From: a virus
DNA: 33,600 nucleotides
Direction: 5' to 3' (one strand)
Virus record (IMG/VR): IMGVR_UViG_3300027241_000017
Location: 1 to 33,600 of that record
Below the pieces are notes generated by a model. It was not told the DNA's origin. It worked only from the letters and a program-made list of their open reading frames with translations, and did not search any database. Shown in pieces: positions 1-7,613 of this stretch; position 1 is the stretch's first letter; every line of letters begins with the position of its first letter. Made by a program: the position numbers and the translations under genes.

Positions 1-1
1 T

Positions 2-631
2 GAAGTTATCGCTGACCGTGGTATCTGGATGGCTAAGAAACGTTACATCCTGAACGTCCATAACAACGAGGGTGTCCAATACGCAGAACCTAAACTCAAG
101 ATGATGGGTATCGAGGCAATCAAGTCTTCGACACCTTCGGTCGTGCGTGACAAGTTCAAGGAAATCTTTCGGGTTATCGTAGAAGGTACCGAATCAGACA
201 CACAACAGTACATTCGAGACTTTAAGTCCCATTTCAGAACCTTACCACCCGAAGATATTTCATTCCCTCGTGGTATATCTGCCCTGAACAAATGGATAGA
301 CCGCAAGACTATCTTCAAGAAAGGTACACCGATTCATGTGCGCGGTGCGTTGTGTTACAATGCCGCATTGAAGACTCACGGTCTGACACAGAAGTATCAG
401 GAAGTCCAGACGGGCGAGAAGATTAAGTTCGTTTATCTGAAAGTTCCTAATTACTTGGGTCAGAATGTTATATCATACCCACTTAATATGCCAAAAGAGT
501 TGCGTCTACATACTCATATCGATTATGACCTGATGTTTACTAAAAGTTTTCTAGACCCACTTACTCCCATTCTTGATGCGGTTGGTTGGGACGCGGAACC
601 TCCGTCGTCACTAGAGGATTTCTTCGGATGA
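2..631 (+). CDS. 43: DNA polymerase, family B (T4 gp43-like), C-terminal part
   Basis: This is the 3' end of the replicative DNA polymerase gene; the 5' part lies outside the window and the frame is open from base 2. The sequence shows the thumb region typical of T4/RB69 gp43: AKKRYILNV, then YAEPKLKMMGIE and KSSTP, which matches my memory of the T4 enzyme almost word for word. The protein ends in SLEDFFG, equivalent to the T4 tail SLDFLFG that binds the sliding clamp gp45. It makes phage DNA at the replication fork with the clamp, helicase and primase. Its stop codon overlaps the next start (ATGA), so the next gene is probably translationally coupled. No exonuclease or palm motifs can be judged because they are upstream. 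The family assignment is secure. Confidence 0.95.
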   Translation, partial: EVIADRGIWMAKKRYILNVHNNEGVQYAEPKLKMMGIEAIKSSTPSVVRDKFKEIFRVIVEGTESDTQQYIRDFKSHFRTLPPEDISFPRGISALNKWIDRKTIFKKGTPIHVRGALCYNAALKTHGLTQKYQEVQTGEKIKFVYLKVPNYLGQNVISYPLNMPKELRLHTHIDYDLMFTKSFLDPLTPILDAVGWDAEPPSSLEDFFG

Positions 632-948
632 TACCTAATAATAAGACTAACCATACAGATACGCATTCTGGGAAGAGGATGTTTATCAGAGGCGGTGGAA
701 GAAAAAGTGATAGACCACTAGACTCTTTTGACTTTGATATTTCCCAACAACATTTAGACAATGATAAATGGTCACAAGATAATGATTGGTCTCATAAGAA
801 GAGATTGAAGTTTTCTGAGGGCACTATGAAAAAACATTTGAAAAAATACATGAAAAAAAGTGTCCGAAGGATTTACCGTGGTGTGGACGAGAGGTTTGTT
901 GATGACCCCGAACTTTTCAAACGATACTTAGAAGATTTCTTCGGTTGA
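628..948 (+). CDS. Small basic protein with polymerase-like clamp-binding tail
   Basis: A 106-residue protein that starts at the ATG overlapping the polymerase stop (ATGA). An upstream in-frame start at 586 exists but would overlap the polymerase gene more deeply. The N-terminal half is polar and low in hydrophobic residues, so it is probably flexible; residues about 60-95 are rich in Lys and Arg (KKHLKKYMKK). The last residues are YLEDFFG, nearly the same as the polymerase tail SLEDFFG. In T4, polymerase gp43 and the late-transcription coactivator gp33 (112 residues) end in similar clamp-binding peptides. The sequence therefore suggests a clamp-tethered factor, possibly a gp33-like coactivator. 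That role is inference; outside the tail I recognise no homology. A sigma-70 promoter for the next gene overlaps its stop codon. Confidence 0.8.
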   Translation: MIPNNKTNHTDTHSGKRMFIRGGGRKSDRPLDSFDFDISQQHLDNDKWSQDNDWSHKKRLKFSEGTMKKHLKKYMKKSVRRIYRGVDERFVDDPELFKRYLEDFFG

Positions 949-973
949 CAGACCCCCTATATTATGGTATAAT
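945..973 (+). promoter_or_regulatory. Consensus sigma-70 promoter for the primase gene
   Basis: TTGACA at 945-950 and TATAAT at 968-973 are separated by 17 bp, a perfect host sigma-70 promoter. The -35 box contains the TGA stop of the upstream gene. The predicted transcription start falls at about 980, the first base of the next ATG, so this transcript would be leaderless or nearly so. Confidence 0.85.
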
Positions 974-979
974 GTCTAC

Positions 980-1948
980 ATGAATTACGAATTAACTATA
1001 TTTAAAAATCAGTTCGACAACAAGACTCATCGCAAGCAATCTTTTGATACTTGGGATGCCTTCGTTGGTTTACTGAAAGCACTCTCGACTAAAGAGGGAC
1101 AAAAAGGTGGTGCTAACAGTTCTGCTCTTATTACTCCTGCTGTTTTCGAGGACGGCACGACTCGCGCTAACCGCAATACTCTACGTTGGGGTGGTTGGTG
1201 CTGTGTTGATGTGGACGATCATAATTATCCTACCGGTTCTCTTAGTGCCCTAGAAGACGCATTACGTGAAGACTTCGGTCAGTATGATTATGTGGTCTAC
1301 AATACAGCAAGTTCACGTGAGCCGACTCATCCGAAAGACGTAGATAACTATCCTAAGTTTCGCATTGTCTTTCGATTAGACGAGACGGTTGAGACCGAGC
1401 GCATCAAAGCGTTCTGGTACGCACTCAACACTGAACTGGGTGAGATTGGTGACCCACAGACTAAAGACCTTGCGCGTATGTACTATATCCCTGCGGTATA
1501 TCCTAACGCGTGGTCGTTCTTCTTTGAGAATAAAGGAGCTGCTCTGAATGTGTCAGAGTTGATTGCTAAACATCCTTATCACGAGAAGACTGGTAATTCT
1601 TTTCTAGATAGACTACCTCCACACTTGGCATCTGCCGTAATTCAACATCGTAAGGACGGTCTAAATAATACTGACTTCAGATGGTCATCATATCGTGACT
1701 GCCCGTTCTGGCCTCGAAGACTGGGTGCGGAGTATCAACAAATTAGCGACACTGGGTGGTATGGTAAGATGTACAGCATTATGTTGTCAATTGCGGGTAA
1801 CGCATATGCGAAAGGATATCCCCTCACCGCCACCCAACTCGCAGACCTAATTCGTGAGTTCGACAACGATACTGGAAACTGGTATGCTAGTAGGCCTCTG
1901 TTGGTAGAGGCTGATCGAGCATTAGAATACATTTATAGGAATGGTTAA
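980..1948 (+). CDS. DNA primase, archaeo-eukaryotic primase/prim-pol type
   Basis: A 322-residue protein that probably makes primers at the replication fork. Residues 74-80 read CCVDVDD, matching the paired catalytic aspartates (D77, D79) of the AEP/prim-pol fold. A basic strand follows at 126-133 (KFRIVFRL), like the third prim-pol motif, and SSREPTH near 111-116 could supply the central histidine motif. The C-terminal ~100 residues are helical and resemble a PriCT-type accessory domain. T4 itself uses a DnaG-type primase (gp61) with a TOPRIM fold, so this would be a different primase class placed next to the polymerase. No Shine-Dalgarno is visible and the ATG sits at the predicted +1 of its promoter. 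The fold is fairly likely; activity is inferred. Confidence 0.75.
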   Translation: MNYELTIFKNQFDNKTHRKQSFDTWDAFVGLLKALSTKEGQKGGANSSALITPAVFEDGTTRANRNTLRWGGWCCVDVDDHNYPTGSLSALEDALREDFGQYDYVVYNTASSREPTHPKDVDNYPKFRIVFRLDETVETERIKAFWYALNTELGEIGDPQTKDLARMYYIPAVYPNAWSFFFENKGAALNVSELIAKHPYHEKTGNSFLDRLPPHLASAVIQHRKDGLNNTDFRWSSYRDCPFWPRRLGAEYQQISDTGWYGKMYSIMLSIAGNAYAKGYPLTATQLADLIREFDNDTGNWYASRPLLVEADRALEYIYRNG

Positions 1949-1951
1949 ACA

Positions 1952-2893
1952 ATGAAGAAAATACTTGTAACCGGCGCTGCCGGATTCATAGGTTCACAAC
2001 TCGCTGGACGTTTACAAAACAATGGGTATGAAGTAAAAGGTATCGATAATTTCAATCGTCACCTGTATGACCCGAAACTCAAAATAGACCGCATGACTCA
2101 CTTTGACCTGTTTATCTGGAACTGTGACCTCGCGGACGACATCAAGACTGAAGCGTTATTGCGTGAATTTTCTCCAGATGTTATCATCCATCTCGCTGCT
2201 CACGCGGGCGTACGTGACTCAATGGGTAAAGAGAAACAGTATCACCGTAACAACATTGATGCTACTCAGAATCTTATTGATGTGTGTAAGAAATACCTTC
2301 CCGACACTCGTATCATTTATGCGTCAACGTCTTGTGTGTACGCGGGTTCTCAGGTACCTTGGACTGAAGGTCAAGAGACCGGTAAACAGTTGAACGCATA
2401 TGGTTACACCAAGTGGGCAAACGAATGTCAGTTCCAATCGTCAGGACTCAACACTGTCGGTCTACGATTCTTCACTGTATATGGCCCTTGGGGTCGTCCT
2501 GATATGGCTTTATTTGATTTTACGAATAAAATCCTTGACGGGGAAGAGATTACCGTGTATAATTACGGGAACATGAAGCGAGACTTTACCTTCGTGGAAG
2601 ATATCCTAGATGGTATCGAGTGCGTTTTAAATCATCCTGAGATTGAATCGGGAGAGATTTTCAACATCGGTCGTGGTGAACAAGTCGAACTTATGGAATT
2701 CATCACGCAAATTGAAAAGAATGTAGGTAAAGAGGCAATTAAAAACCTCGCACCTAAACATCCAGCGGATACTCTAGAGACTTGGTCTAATACTTCTAAG
2801 TTAGAGGCTCTAGGATATCAACCCAAGGTAAGTATCGCCGAAGGTGTTGAACGTTTTTATGAATGGTACAAAACTTATAATGGGATTAAATAA
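1952..2893 (+). CDS. NAD-dependent epimerase, UDP-glucuronate 4-epimerase-like
   Basis: A 313-residue short-chain dehydrogenase/reductase of the extended sugar-nucleotide type. The NAD-binding motif TGAAGFIG is at residues 7-14, the active-site Ser/Thr cluster STS at 125-127, and the YxxxK pair at Y150 and K154. The segment GLRFFTVYGPWGRPDMA is characteristic of plant and bacterial UDP-glucuronate 4-epimerases, which interconvert UDP-glucuronate and UDP-galacturonate in the cytoplasm. Length is normal for the family. The gene directly precedes a UDP-glucose dehydrogenase (stop and start overlap as TAATG), so the two likely form a pathway from UDP-glucose through UDP-glucuronate to UDP-galacturonate. 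The setting inside a replication operon is odd and may mean the sugar is used on DNA, though surface polysaccharide remains possible. Confidence 0.9.
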   Translation: MKKILVTGAAGFIGSQLAGRLQNNGYEVKGIDNFNRHLYDPKLKIDRMTHFDLFIWNCDLADDIKTEALLREFSPDVIIHLAAHAGVRDSMGKEKQYHRNNIDATQNLIDVCKKYLPDTRIIYASTSCVYAGSQVPWTEGQETGKQLNAYGYTKWANECQFQSSGLNTVGLRFFTVYGPWGRPDMALFDFTNKILDGEEITVYNYGNMKRDFTFVEDILDGIECVLNHPEIESGEIFNIGRGEQVELMEFITQIEKNVGKEAIKNLAPKHPADTLETWSNTSKLEALGYQPKVSIAEGVERFYEWYKTYNGIK

Positions 2894-3807
2894 TGTCAAA
2901 TAATGATGCTCCACTAAGTCCAGCGAATCCTTTTCGTGTGGCAATCGTAGGTCACGGTTTTGTTGGCCAAGCGGTTGAGTATGCGTTTACTCATCCGATG
3001 GTTGCTTTCAAACTAATTGACCCGAAGTACAATACATCGGTAGATGATCTAAAAGAGTTCGACCCACAATGTGTATTTGTGTGTGCTCCGACTCCATCTA
3101 ATGACAACGGAACTGTAGACTCTACTATCGTGGAAAATGCTGTACTGAAGACTCTTTATCACACTAACGCATTGGTCGTAGTTAAATCTACGGTCACTCC
3201 GGATGTAGTCCAGCGACTATACAATACTATGGATCGTCGTCAAGTAGACCGATTCTGTTATAATCCTGAGTTCCTGACAGAGAAGAACGCTAAGGCTGAC
3301 TTCGTTACTGCCAAGTTCCACGTCATGGGTGGTTCTCCACAGGCAACTCAAGAACTGATTGAAATCTATGATATCTTCAGTGGTTGTGAGTCTAATGACT
3401 ATCACCGTATGACCGCATTCGAGGCATCATTCGTTAAGTATACAATCAACTCCTATCTTGCTACGAAGGTAACATTCTTTAATCAGTTATATGACTTGGT
3501 TAATCTATATGGATGTTCTTATAACATCATTACTCGTGCGGCAGGACTGGACGAACGTGTTGGTATGGGCCACACTCGTGTGCCTGGCTTTGATGGTAAA
3601 CGAGGTTTCGGTGGTGCGTGTCTTCCTAAAGATACGAATGCTTTCTTAAAGTTCTCTGCCCATAAGGTGGATGACCAAGAAATATCTTTTGACTTACTTG
3701 AGAAAGTACTTGACATAAACACTCGTTATCGTGTACAATACGACCTTGATGAAAGAGAAAAGGTTAATAACATCACATTCGCTAACTTTGGTGAGGCAAA
3801 AGATTAA
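2893..3807 (+). CDS. ugd: UDP-glucose 6-dehydrogenase-like protein, short form
   Basis: A 304-residue member of the UDP-glucose/GDP-mannose dehydrogenase family. It has the Rossmann motif GHGFVG at 20-25, NPEFL at 124-128 with the conserved Glu (E126), the K/N pair in FVKYTINSY (K182, N186), and the catalytic nucleophile C243 in GGACLPKD. These are the residues that carry out the two-step NAD-dependent oxidation of UDP-glucose to UDP-glucuronate. Usual bacterial enzymes are about 390-450 residues; this one ends soon after the middle dimerisation helix and lacks most of the C-terminal UDP-binding domain. The preceding epimerase would use its product. A putative promoter for uvsX lies in its 3' end. 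Enzyme class is clear; the exact substrate could be another NDP-hexose. Confidence 0.85.
   Translation: MSNNDAPLSPANPFRVAIVGHGFVGQAVEYAFTHPMVAFKLIDPKYNTSVDDLKEFDPQCVFVCAPTPSNDNGTVDSTIVENAVLKTLYHTNALVVVKSTVTPDVVQRLYNTMDRRQVDRFCYNPEFLTEKNAKADFVTAKFHVMGGSPQATQELIEIYDIFSGCESNDYHRMTAFEASFVKYTINSYLATKVTFFNQLYDLVNLYGCSYNIITRAAGLDERVGMGHTRVPGFDGKRGFGGACLPKDTNAFLKFSAHKVDDQEISFDLLEKVLDINTRYRVQYDLDEREKVNNITFANFGEAKD
3710..3739 (+). promoter_or_regulatory. Putative sigma-70 promoter upstream of uvsX
   Basis: TTGACA at 3710-3715 and TACAAT at 3734-3739 are 18 bp apart, inside the 3' end of the dehydrogenase gene. The box lies about 68 bp before the uvsX ATG, so it could drive uvsX apart from the sugar genes. 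Confidence 0.5.
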
Positions 3808-4862
3808 TGAGTATAATGGACAAACTAAAGAAGAACTCTAAGATTAAAGAGACTGAAGTTCTCAGTACGAGTAAATTCTTTACGGCAAAAGATATGGTTG
3901 CGACCGACGTTCCTATGGTGAACGTCGCGTTGTCTGGTTCAGTAGATGGTGGTATTGCTCCAGGCCTTACGGTTCTGGCAGGCCCGTCTAAACACTTTAA
4001 GACTTCATTCGCATTGTTGATGGCAGGTGCTTACCTGAAAGCGAAGAAAGATGCGGTTATGTTGTTCTATGATTCAGAGTTTGGATCGCCTCAATCATAC
4101 TTCGAGCAGTTTGGTATTGATACCTCTCGTGTGTTACACACGCCTATCAAACACGTCGAAGACTTGAAGTTTGACTTGATTAGTCAGCTTGAAGAACTAG
4201 ACCGTGACGACGATGTAATCATTGTCATTGACTCTATTGGTAACCTTGCGTCTAAGAAAGAACTGGACGATGCCTTGAGCGAGAAAGGTGTTGCGGACAT
4301 GTCACGTGCGAAGGCACTGAAGGGTCTGTTCAGAATGTGTACTCCGTATCTTGCGATGAAGAACATTCCAATGTTGGCAATCAATCACACTTATAAAGAG
4401 ATTGGTTTGTTTCCGAAAGATGTGGTTAGTGGCGGCACTGGCATCTATTACTCAGCTGATAACATTTGGATTATTGGCCGTCAACAAGAAAAGACTGGCA
4501 TGGAAATCACTGGTTACAACTTCATCATCAAGGTTGAGAAGTCTCGATATGTGAAAGAACAGTCGAAGATTCCGATTGGCGTATCTTGGGAAGGTGGTGT
4601 ACAGAAGTGGTCTGGTCTGCTCGAGGTTGCCTTGGCTGGTGGATATGTTATCAAACCAAGTAATGGTTGGTATTCGCGTTGTCATGGCACCGAAGCAGAA
4701 GATAAGAAGTTTCGTACCAAGGACACTCTAACCGAAGAATTCTGGGAACCTATCTTTTCTGAAAGTGATTTCAAAGAATTCCTTGCCAAGACCTATCAAA
4801 TAGGGTATAATAGCCCCATCAACTTAGATACACTTGATGCGTTAAAGGAGATAATTGAATGA
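3807..4862 (+). CDS. uvsX: UvsX, RecA-like recombinase
   Basis: A 351-residue RecA-family ATPase. Walker A is the phage variant GPSKHFKTS (59-67) and Walker B is VIIVIDS with following GN (137-146). These and the segment FYDSEFGSP match T4-type UvsX rather than bacterial RecA. It forms a filament on single-stranded DNA and drives strand invasion for recombination-dependent replication and repair, working with a mediator (UvsY in T4, not seen here). The start is the ATG that shares a base with the dehydrogenase stop (TAATG). The next gene begins at an ATGA overlap with its own stop, so it sits in one operon with the small acidic protein and helicase. Length is a little below T4 UvsX (about 390), missing part of the C-terminal tail. 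Confidence 0.92.
   Translation: MSIMDKLKKNSKIKETEVLSTSKFFTAKDMVATDVPMVNVALSGSVDGGIAPGLTVLAGPSKHFKTSFALLMAGAYLKAKKDAVMLFYDSEFGSPQSYFEQFGIDTSRVLHTPIKHVEDLKFDLISQLEELDRDDDVIIVIDSIGNLASKKELDDALSEKGVADMSRAKALKGLFRMCTPYLAMKNIPMLAINHTYKEIGLFPKDVVSGGTGIYYSADNIWIIGRQQEKTGMEITGYNFIIKVEKSRYVKEQSKIPIGVSWEGGVQKWSGLLEVALAGGYVIKPSNGWYSRCHGTEAEDKKFRTKDTLTEEFWEPIFSESDFKEFLAKTYQIGYNSPINLDTLDALKEIIE
4783..4811 (+). promoter_or_regulatory. Putative sigma-70 promoter upstream of the helicase pair
   Basis: TTGCCA at 4783-4788 and TATAAT at 4806-4811 with 17 bp between them, inside the 3' end of uvsX and 48 bp before the next ATG. The same TTGCCA form is used at 27583. Confidence 0.55.
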
Positions 4863-5224
4863 GAGCGTTAGATTTAGATAAACCTAGTCAAGGTGTTGAT
4901 TACGAATTAGTGCCTGCGTACGCGCAGGACGATAGTCAAACGTGGGAAGTAATGATTCTACGTGCTCCATTTGATGGGAGTAGAATCCGTTATAAAAATG
5001 TACAACTTGATGGTGAAGGTGAAGAGACTCAATTAAAGTTTAATTTTGATGTCGTCTCCACACGCTATCCTGAGACGGTCAATCTCGTAAATGAAGAGTT
5101 GCAGCAGTTTTGCACAGATATATTAATTGATGTAATAGAACTAGCAATTAAAGATGGTTCAATTGGAGCAGCAAGTGACGGAAATCAATCTACAACAGAC
5201 GATTCTACGGAATCTATTGACTAA
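4859..5224 (+). CDS. Small acidic protein of unknown function before the helicase
   Basis: A 121-residue acidic protein, translationally coupled to uvsX by an ATGA overlap. Its 3' end overlaps the helicase gene by about 70 bp in another frame. The middle (EVMILRAPFDGSRIRYKNV) looks like beta strands and the C-terminal half like a helix followed by an acidic, Ser/Thr-rich tail. I do not recognise a characterised family. Its position between the recombinase and helicase suggests a replication accessory role, such as helicase loading or single-strand binding partner. That is context only; no catalytic or metal-binding motif is visible. Confidence 0.75.
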   Translation: MRALDLDKPSQGVDYELVPAYAQDDSQTWEVMILRAPFDGSRIRYKNVQLDGEGEETQLKFNFDVVSTRYPETVNLVNEELQQFCTDILIDVIELAIKDGSIGAASDGNQSTTDDSTESID

Positions 5225-6575
5225 TGATCCTTACACACGTAAGGTCGCAGCGTTTATAAATCCTGACTACTTTGAGGGTGTCTATCAGGCACTCTTCAAA
5301 GAGTTTACTAAGTTTATTGCTAAGTTCAATCGTCTTCCCTCTAAGGAAGCTTTCAAGATTGAACTGGACAGTACTGACCGTCTCACTGACGAGCAGTACC
5401 GTCATGCTATGGATATCCTTCCGGACATCTTCAATTACTCTGAGGAAAACTTAGAGTGGTTACTTGAGCGCACTGAGAAGTGGTGTCAAGACCGTGCGGT
5501 GTTTAATGCTGTCATGGAGTCTATCTCTATCATCGACGGCAAACACGCTGAGTTGGGTAAGAATGCTATTCCTGATGTACTGTCTAAAGCCCTGTCCGTA
5601 TCGTTCGATACTAACATTGGTCACGACTATATTGATAACGCTGATGAACGTTTTGATTTCTACCACTTGGAAGAAGAACGTCTAGAATTTGATTTAGACT
5701 ATTTCAATCGTATTACTAAAGGCGGTCTACCTAAGAAGACATTGAACATCGCTCTTGCGGGTACTGGTGTTGGTAAGTCTCTGTTCATGTGCCATATGGC
5801 AGCTTCTGCTCTGTCTCAGGGTAAGAACGTCCTATACATCACTATGGAGATGTCCGAAGAACGTATCGCAGAACGTATTGATGCGAACTTACTGAATGTC
5901 CCTATTGATCAATTAGAACATCTCAGTAAAGATTCATTTACTAAGAAGGTTCAGAATATTGCTACTAAGACTAATGGTAAGTTAATCATTAAAGAGTATC
6001 CAACTGGTTCCGCTCATGCTAATCACTTCCGTGCGTTACTGAATGAGCTAAAACTTAAACGTAATATGATACCTGATATTATTTTCATTGACTATCTGAA
6101 CATTTGTTCAAGTGCGCGTATGAAGGGTATGGGTGGGTCAATCAACTCTTATAGTTACATCAAGTCAATTGCTGAAGAGTTACGTGGACTTGCTGTCGAG
6201 TTTGACGTGCCTGTCGTGTCGGCGACACAAACTACTCGTGGTGGTTACAATAATGATGATGTCGGATTGGAAGATACGTCTGAGTCTTTTGGATTGCCTG
6301 CGACCGCAGACCTTATGTTTGCGCTCATAGTGAATGACGAACTTAAAGCGTCAAATCAGATATTAGTGAAACAGTTAAAGAACCGATATAACGACCTTGG
6401 TGCGAACCAGAGATTCGTTATCGGTGTAGATAGAAGTAAGATGCGATTGTATGATGTTGACCAGAATGATTCGCCTCTAAATAAAGAAGAGGACAATGGC
6501 CCAGCGTTCGATAATAGCGCATCTGGCCAGAGACTGTTAACGGAGAGATCTAATTTTTCTGACTTCAAACTATAA
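5154..6575 (+). CDS. 41: Replicative DNA helicase, DnaB family (T4 gp41-like)
   Basis: A 473-residue hexameric helicase that unwinds the fork and recruits primase. An N-terminal helical domain (about 1-160) precedes the RecA-like motor. Walker A is GTGVGKS (203-209), Walker B IIFIDYL (309-315), and the DnaB-type segment YITMEMSEERIAERI lies between them. The late segment VVSATQTTRGG matches the sensor region of DnaB/gp41. The ATG at 5154 has no clear Shine-Dalgarno; an in-frame GTG at 5175 is preceded by GGAG at good spacing and may be the true start, which would also shorten the overlap with the preceding gene. The C-terminus ends FSDFKL, which is acidic and aromatic but not a clear clamp motif. 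Assignment is secure. Confidence 0.92.
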   Translation: MVQLEQQVTEINLQQTILRNLLTNDPYTRKVAAFINPDYFEGVYQALFKEFTKFIAKFNRLPSKEAFKIELDSTDRLTDEQYRHAMDILPDIFNYSEENLEWLLERTEKWCQDRAVFNAVMESISIIDGKHAELGKNAIPDVLSKALSVSFDTNIGHDYIDNADERFDFYHLEEERLEFDLDYFNRITKGGLPKKTLNIALAGTGVGKSLFMCHMAASALSQGKNVLYITMEMSEERIAERIDANLLNVPIDQLEHLSKDSFTKKVQNIATKTNGKLIIKEYPTGSAHANHFRALLNELKLKRNMIPDIIFIDYLNICSSARMKGMGGSINSYSYIKSIAEELRGLAVEFDVPVVSATQTTRGGYNNDDVGLEDTSESFGLPATADLMFALIVNDELKASNQILVKQLKNRYNDLGANQRFVIGVDRSKMRLYDVDQNDSPLNKEEDNGPAFDNSASGQRLLTERSNFSDFKL

Positions 6576-6586
6576 GGAATCCTATA

Positions 6587-6775
6587 ATGGATCCAATACT
6601 ACACACCGTAATTGCGTTGGCAGTTATTGCTATTGCCTATAGGATAGGTAGACGGTCTGGATTAGCGAGCGGTATTGCCAACACTATAAATTACTTAACG
6701 AACTATGATGTGTTAACTGACGAGGATATTAAAACAGCCAATGAACGATTTGAAAATGAGCGACGCGGAAGATAA
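6587..6775 (+). CDS. Small single-pass membrane protein
   Basis: A 62-residue protein with one hydrophobic N-terminal segment (about residues 6-22, rich in Ile, Ala and Val) followed by a basic stop-transfer stretch (RIGRRSG) and an acidic-basic cytoplasmic tail. AAGGA upstream gives a good ribosome site. Small proteins of this shape are common next to replication genes in marine T4-like phages, but I know of no assigned function. It overlaps the start of the next gene. Confidence 0.75.
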   Translation: MDPILHTVIALAVIAIAYRIGRRSGLASGIANTINYLTNYDVLTDEDIKTANERFENERRGR

Positions 6776-6929
6776 AAATATATTCACCTGCCCTATAGTT
6801 GAAGTGGAAGACGGAGAGCTTGCTATAGAATTCTCTGATGAACTCATGGAAGCCCTTGACTTGAAGGTGGGCGATGTGTTACAATGGAAACAATTAATCG
6901 ATGGAAGTTTTACGTTAAACAAGAAGTGA
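6741..6929 (+). CDS. AbrB-like small protein
   Basis: A 62-residue acidic protein. The core runs VEVEDGELAIEFSDELM, then LDLKVGDVLQW, a swapped-hairpin-like beta pattern resembling SpoVT/AbrB-type DNA-binding domains and antitoxins. Similar short proteins recur in marine phages from memory. Start choice is uncertain: ATG 6741 overlaps the preceding gene, and ATG 6756 (MSDAED) is an equally good alternative; neither has a clear Shine-Dalgarno. It may be a transcription regulator, but the usual basic N-terminus of AbrB is missing here, so DNA binding is doubtful. A putative promoter for the next gene lies in its 3' half. Confidence 0.7.
   Translation: MNDLKMSDAEDKNIFTCPIVEVEDGELAIEFSDELMEALDLKVGDVLQWKQLIDGSFTLNKK
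6856..6885 (+). promoter_or_regulatory. Possible sigma-70 promoter before the oxygenase-like gene
   Basis: TTGACT at 6856-6861 and TACAAT at 6880-6885 with 18 bp spacing, 48 bp before the ATG at 6933. Each box has one mismatch to consensus and it lies inside a gene, so support is moderate. Confidence 0.4.
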
Positions 6930-6932
6930 TTT

Positions 6933-7613
6933 ATGAGCGAAGTTGTTATTAGGAATAAAGAGTTGTTAAAGGTTCTCGATGGTTTCTCGCAAGAGATGTT
7001 ATCAAAACCTTCTTACAATAATGAGAAGTATTGGACATACCACGAAGTTGAAGATATCAACAAAGGTATTTACTATACGTCTCGTGAGTATCTTGATGAT
7101 TGTCTATCTAGATACCCTGAGTTAGTAGGCCCACCCGACCGTTACTTTGCGCAACCTATCTCTAAGATGGTACGTGAAGATAAGGAAATGTGGGGAGACT
7201 TTATGCAGAAGGTCAAGTATGACTTCGCTGCGGAGATTGGAGCACACACGTCCGCATTACTCTCCTATTACCCGCCAGGCGGTTTTGTCGGATGGCATAC
7301 TAACTATGATGCGAACGCTTATCAAATACTATTCACTTGGTCTGAGACTGGTGATGGTTACTTTGAGTACTATGATAAGAAGACTGACGAAATAGTTCGT
7401 ATCCAAGATGTGCCTGGATGGCAAGCTAGACACTATTATTTTGGTTCTGGAGAAGAAGAAGATTTACACTGTTGGCACGCTGCTTACGCAGGATGTCAAC
7501 GCATTACACTAGCATATAAGTTTGTTAATGGTGGTAGTGTGAATAACCCTGAAGATGCGCAAGCGAGAGCGATGCGTGATATGTTAATTGATGAAATTGA
7601 GAGTGAAGAATGA
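6933..7613 (+). CDS. 2-oxoglutarate/Fe(II) oxygenase-like protein
   Basis: A 226-residue protein with a double-stranded beta-helix look. The segment GGFVGWHTNYDANAYQ contains the first metal-ligand histidine, and the second half has DLHCWHAAYAGCQRITLAYKF, with a His and an Arg spaced as in 2OG-Fe(II) oxygenases (distal His and 2OG-binding Arg). The usual HxD reads HTN here, so the acidic metal ligand is missing or moved to the following Asp. It may therefore be a divergent or inactive cupin. I recall the GWHTN form in many marine phage proteins. Possible targets are DNA bases or proteins; nothing in the sequence decides. It is co-directional with the small genes that follow, with an ATGA overlap to the next one. 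Confidence 0.65.
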   Translation: MSEVVIRNKELLKVLDGFSQEMLSKPSYNNEKYWTYHEVEDINKGIYYTSREYLDDCLSRYPELVGPPDRYFAQPISKMVREDKEMWGDFMQKVKYDFAAEIGAHTSALLSYYPPGGFVGWHTNYDANAYQILFTWSETGDGYFEYYDKKTDEIVRIQDVPGWQARHYYFGSGEEEDLHCWHAAYAGCQRITLAYKFVNGGSVNNPEDAQARAMRDMLIDEIESEE

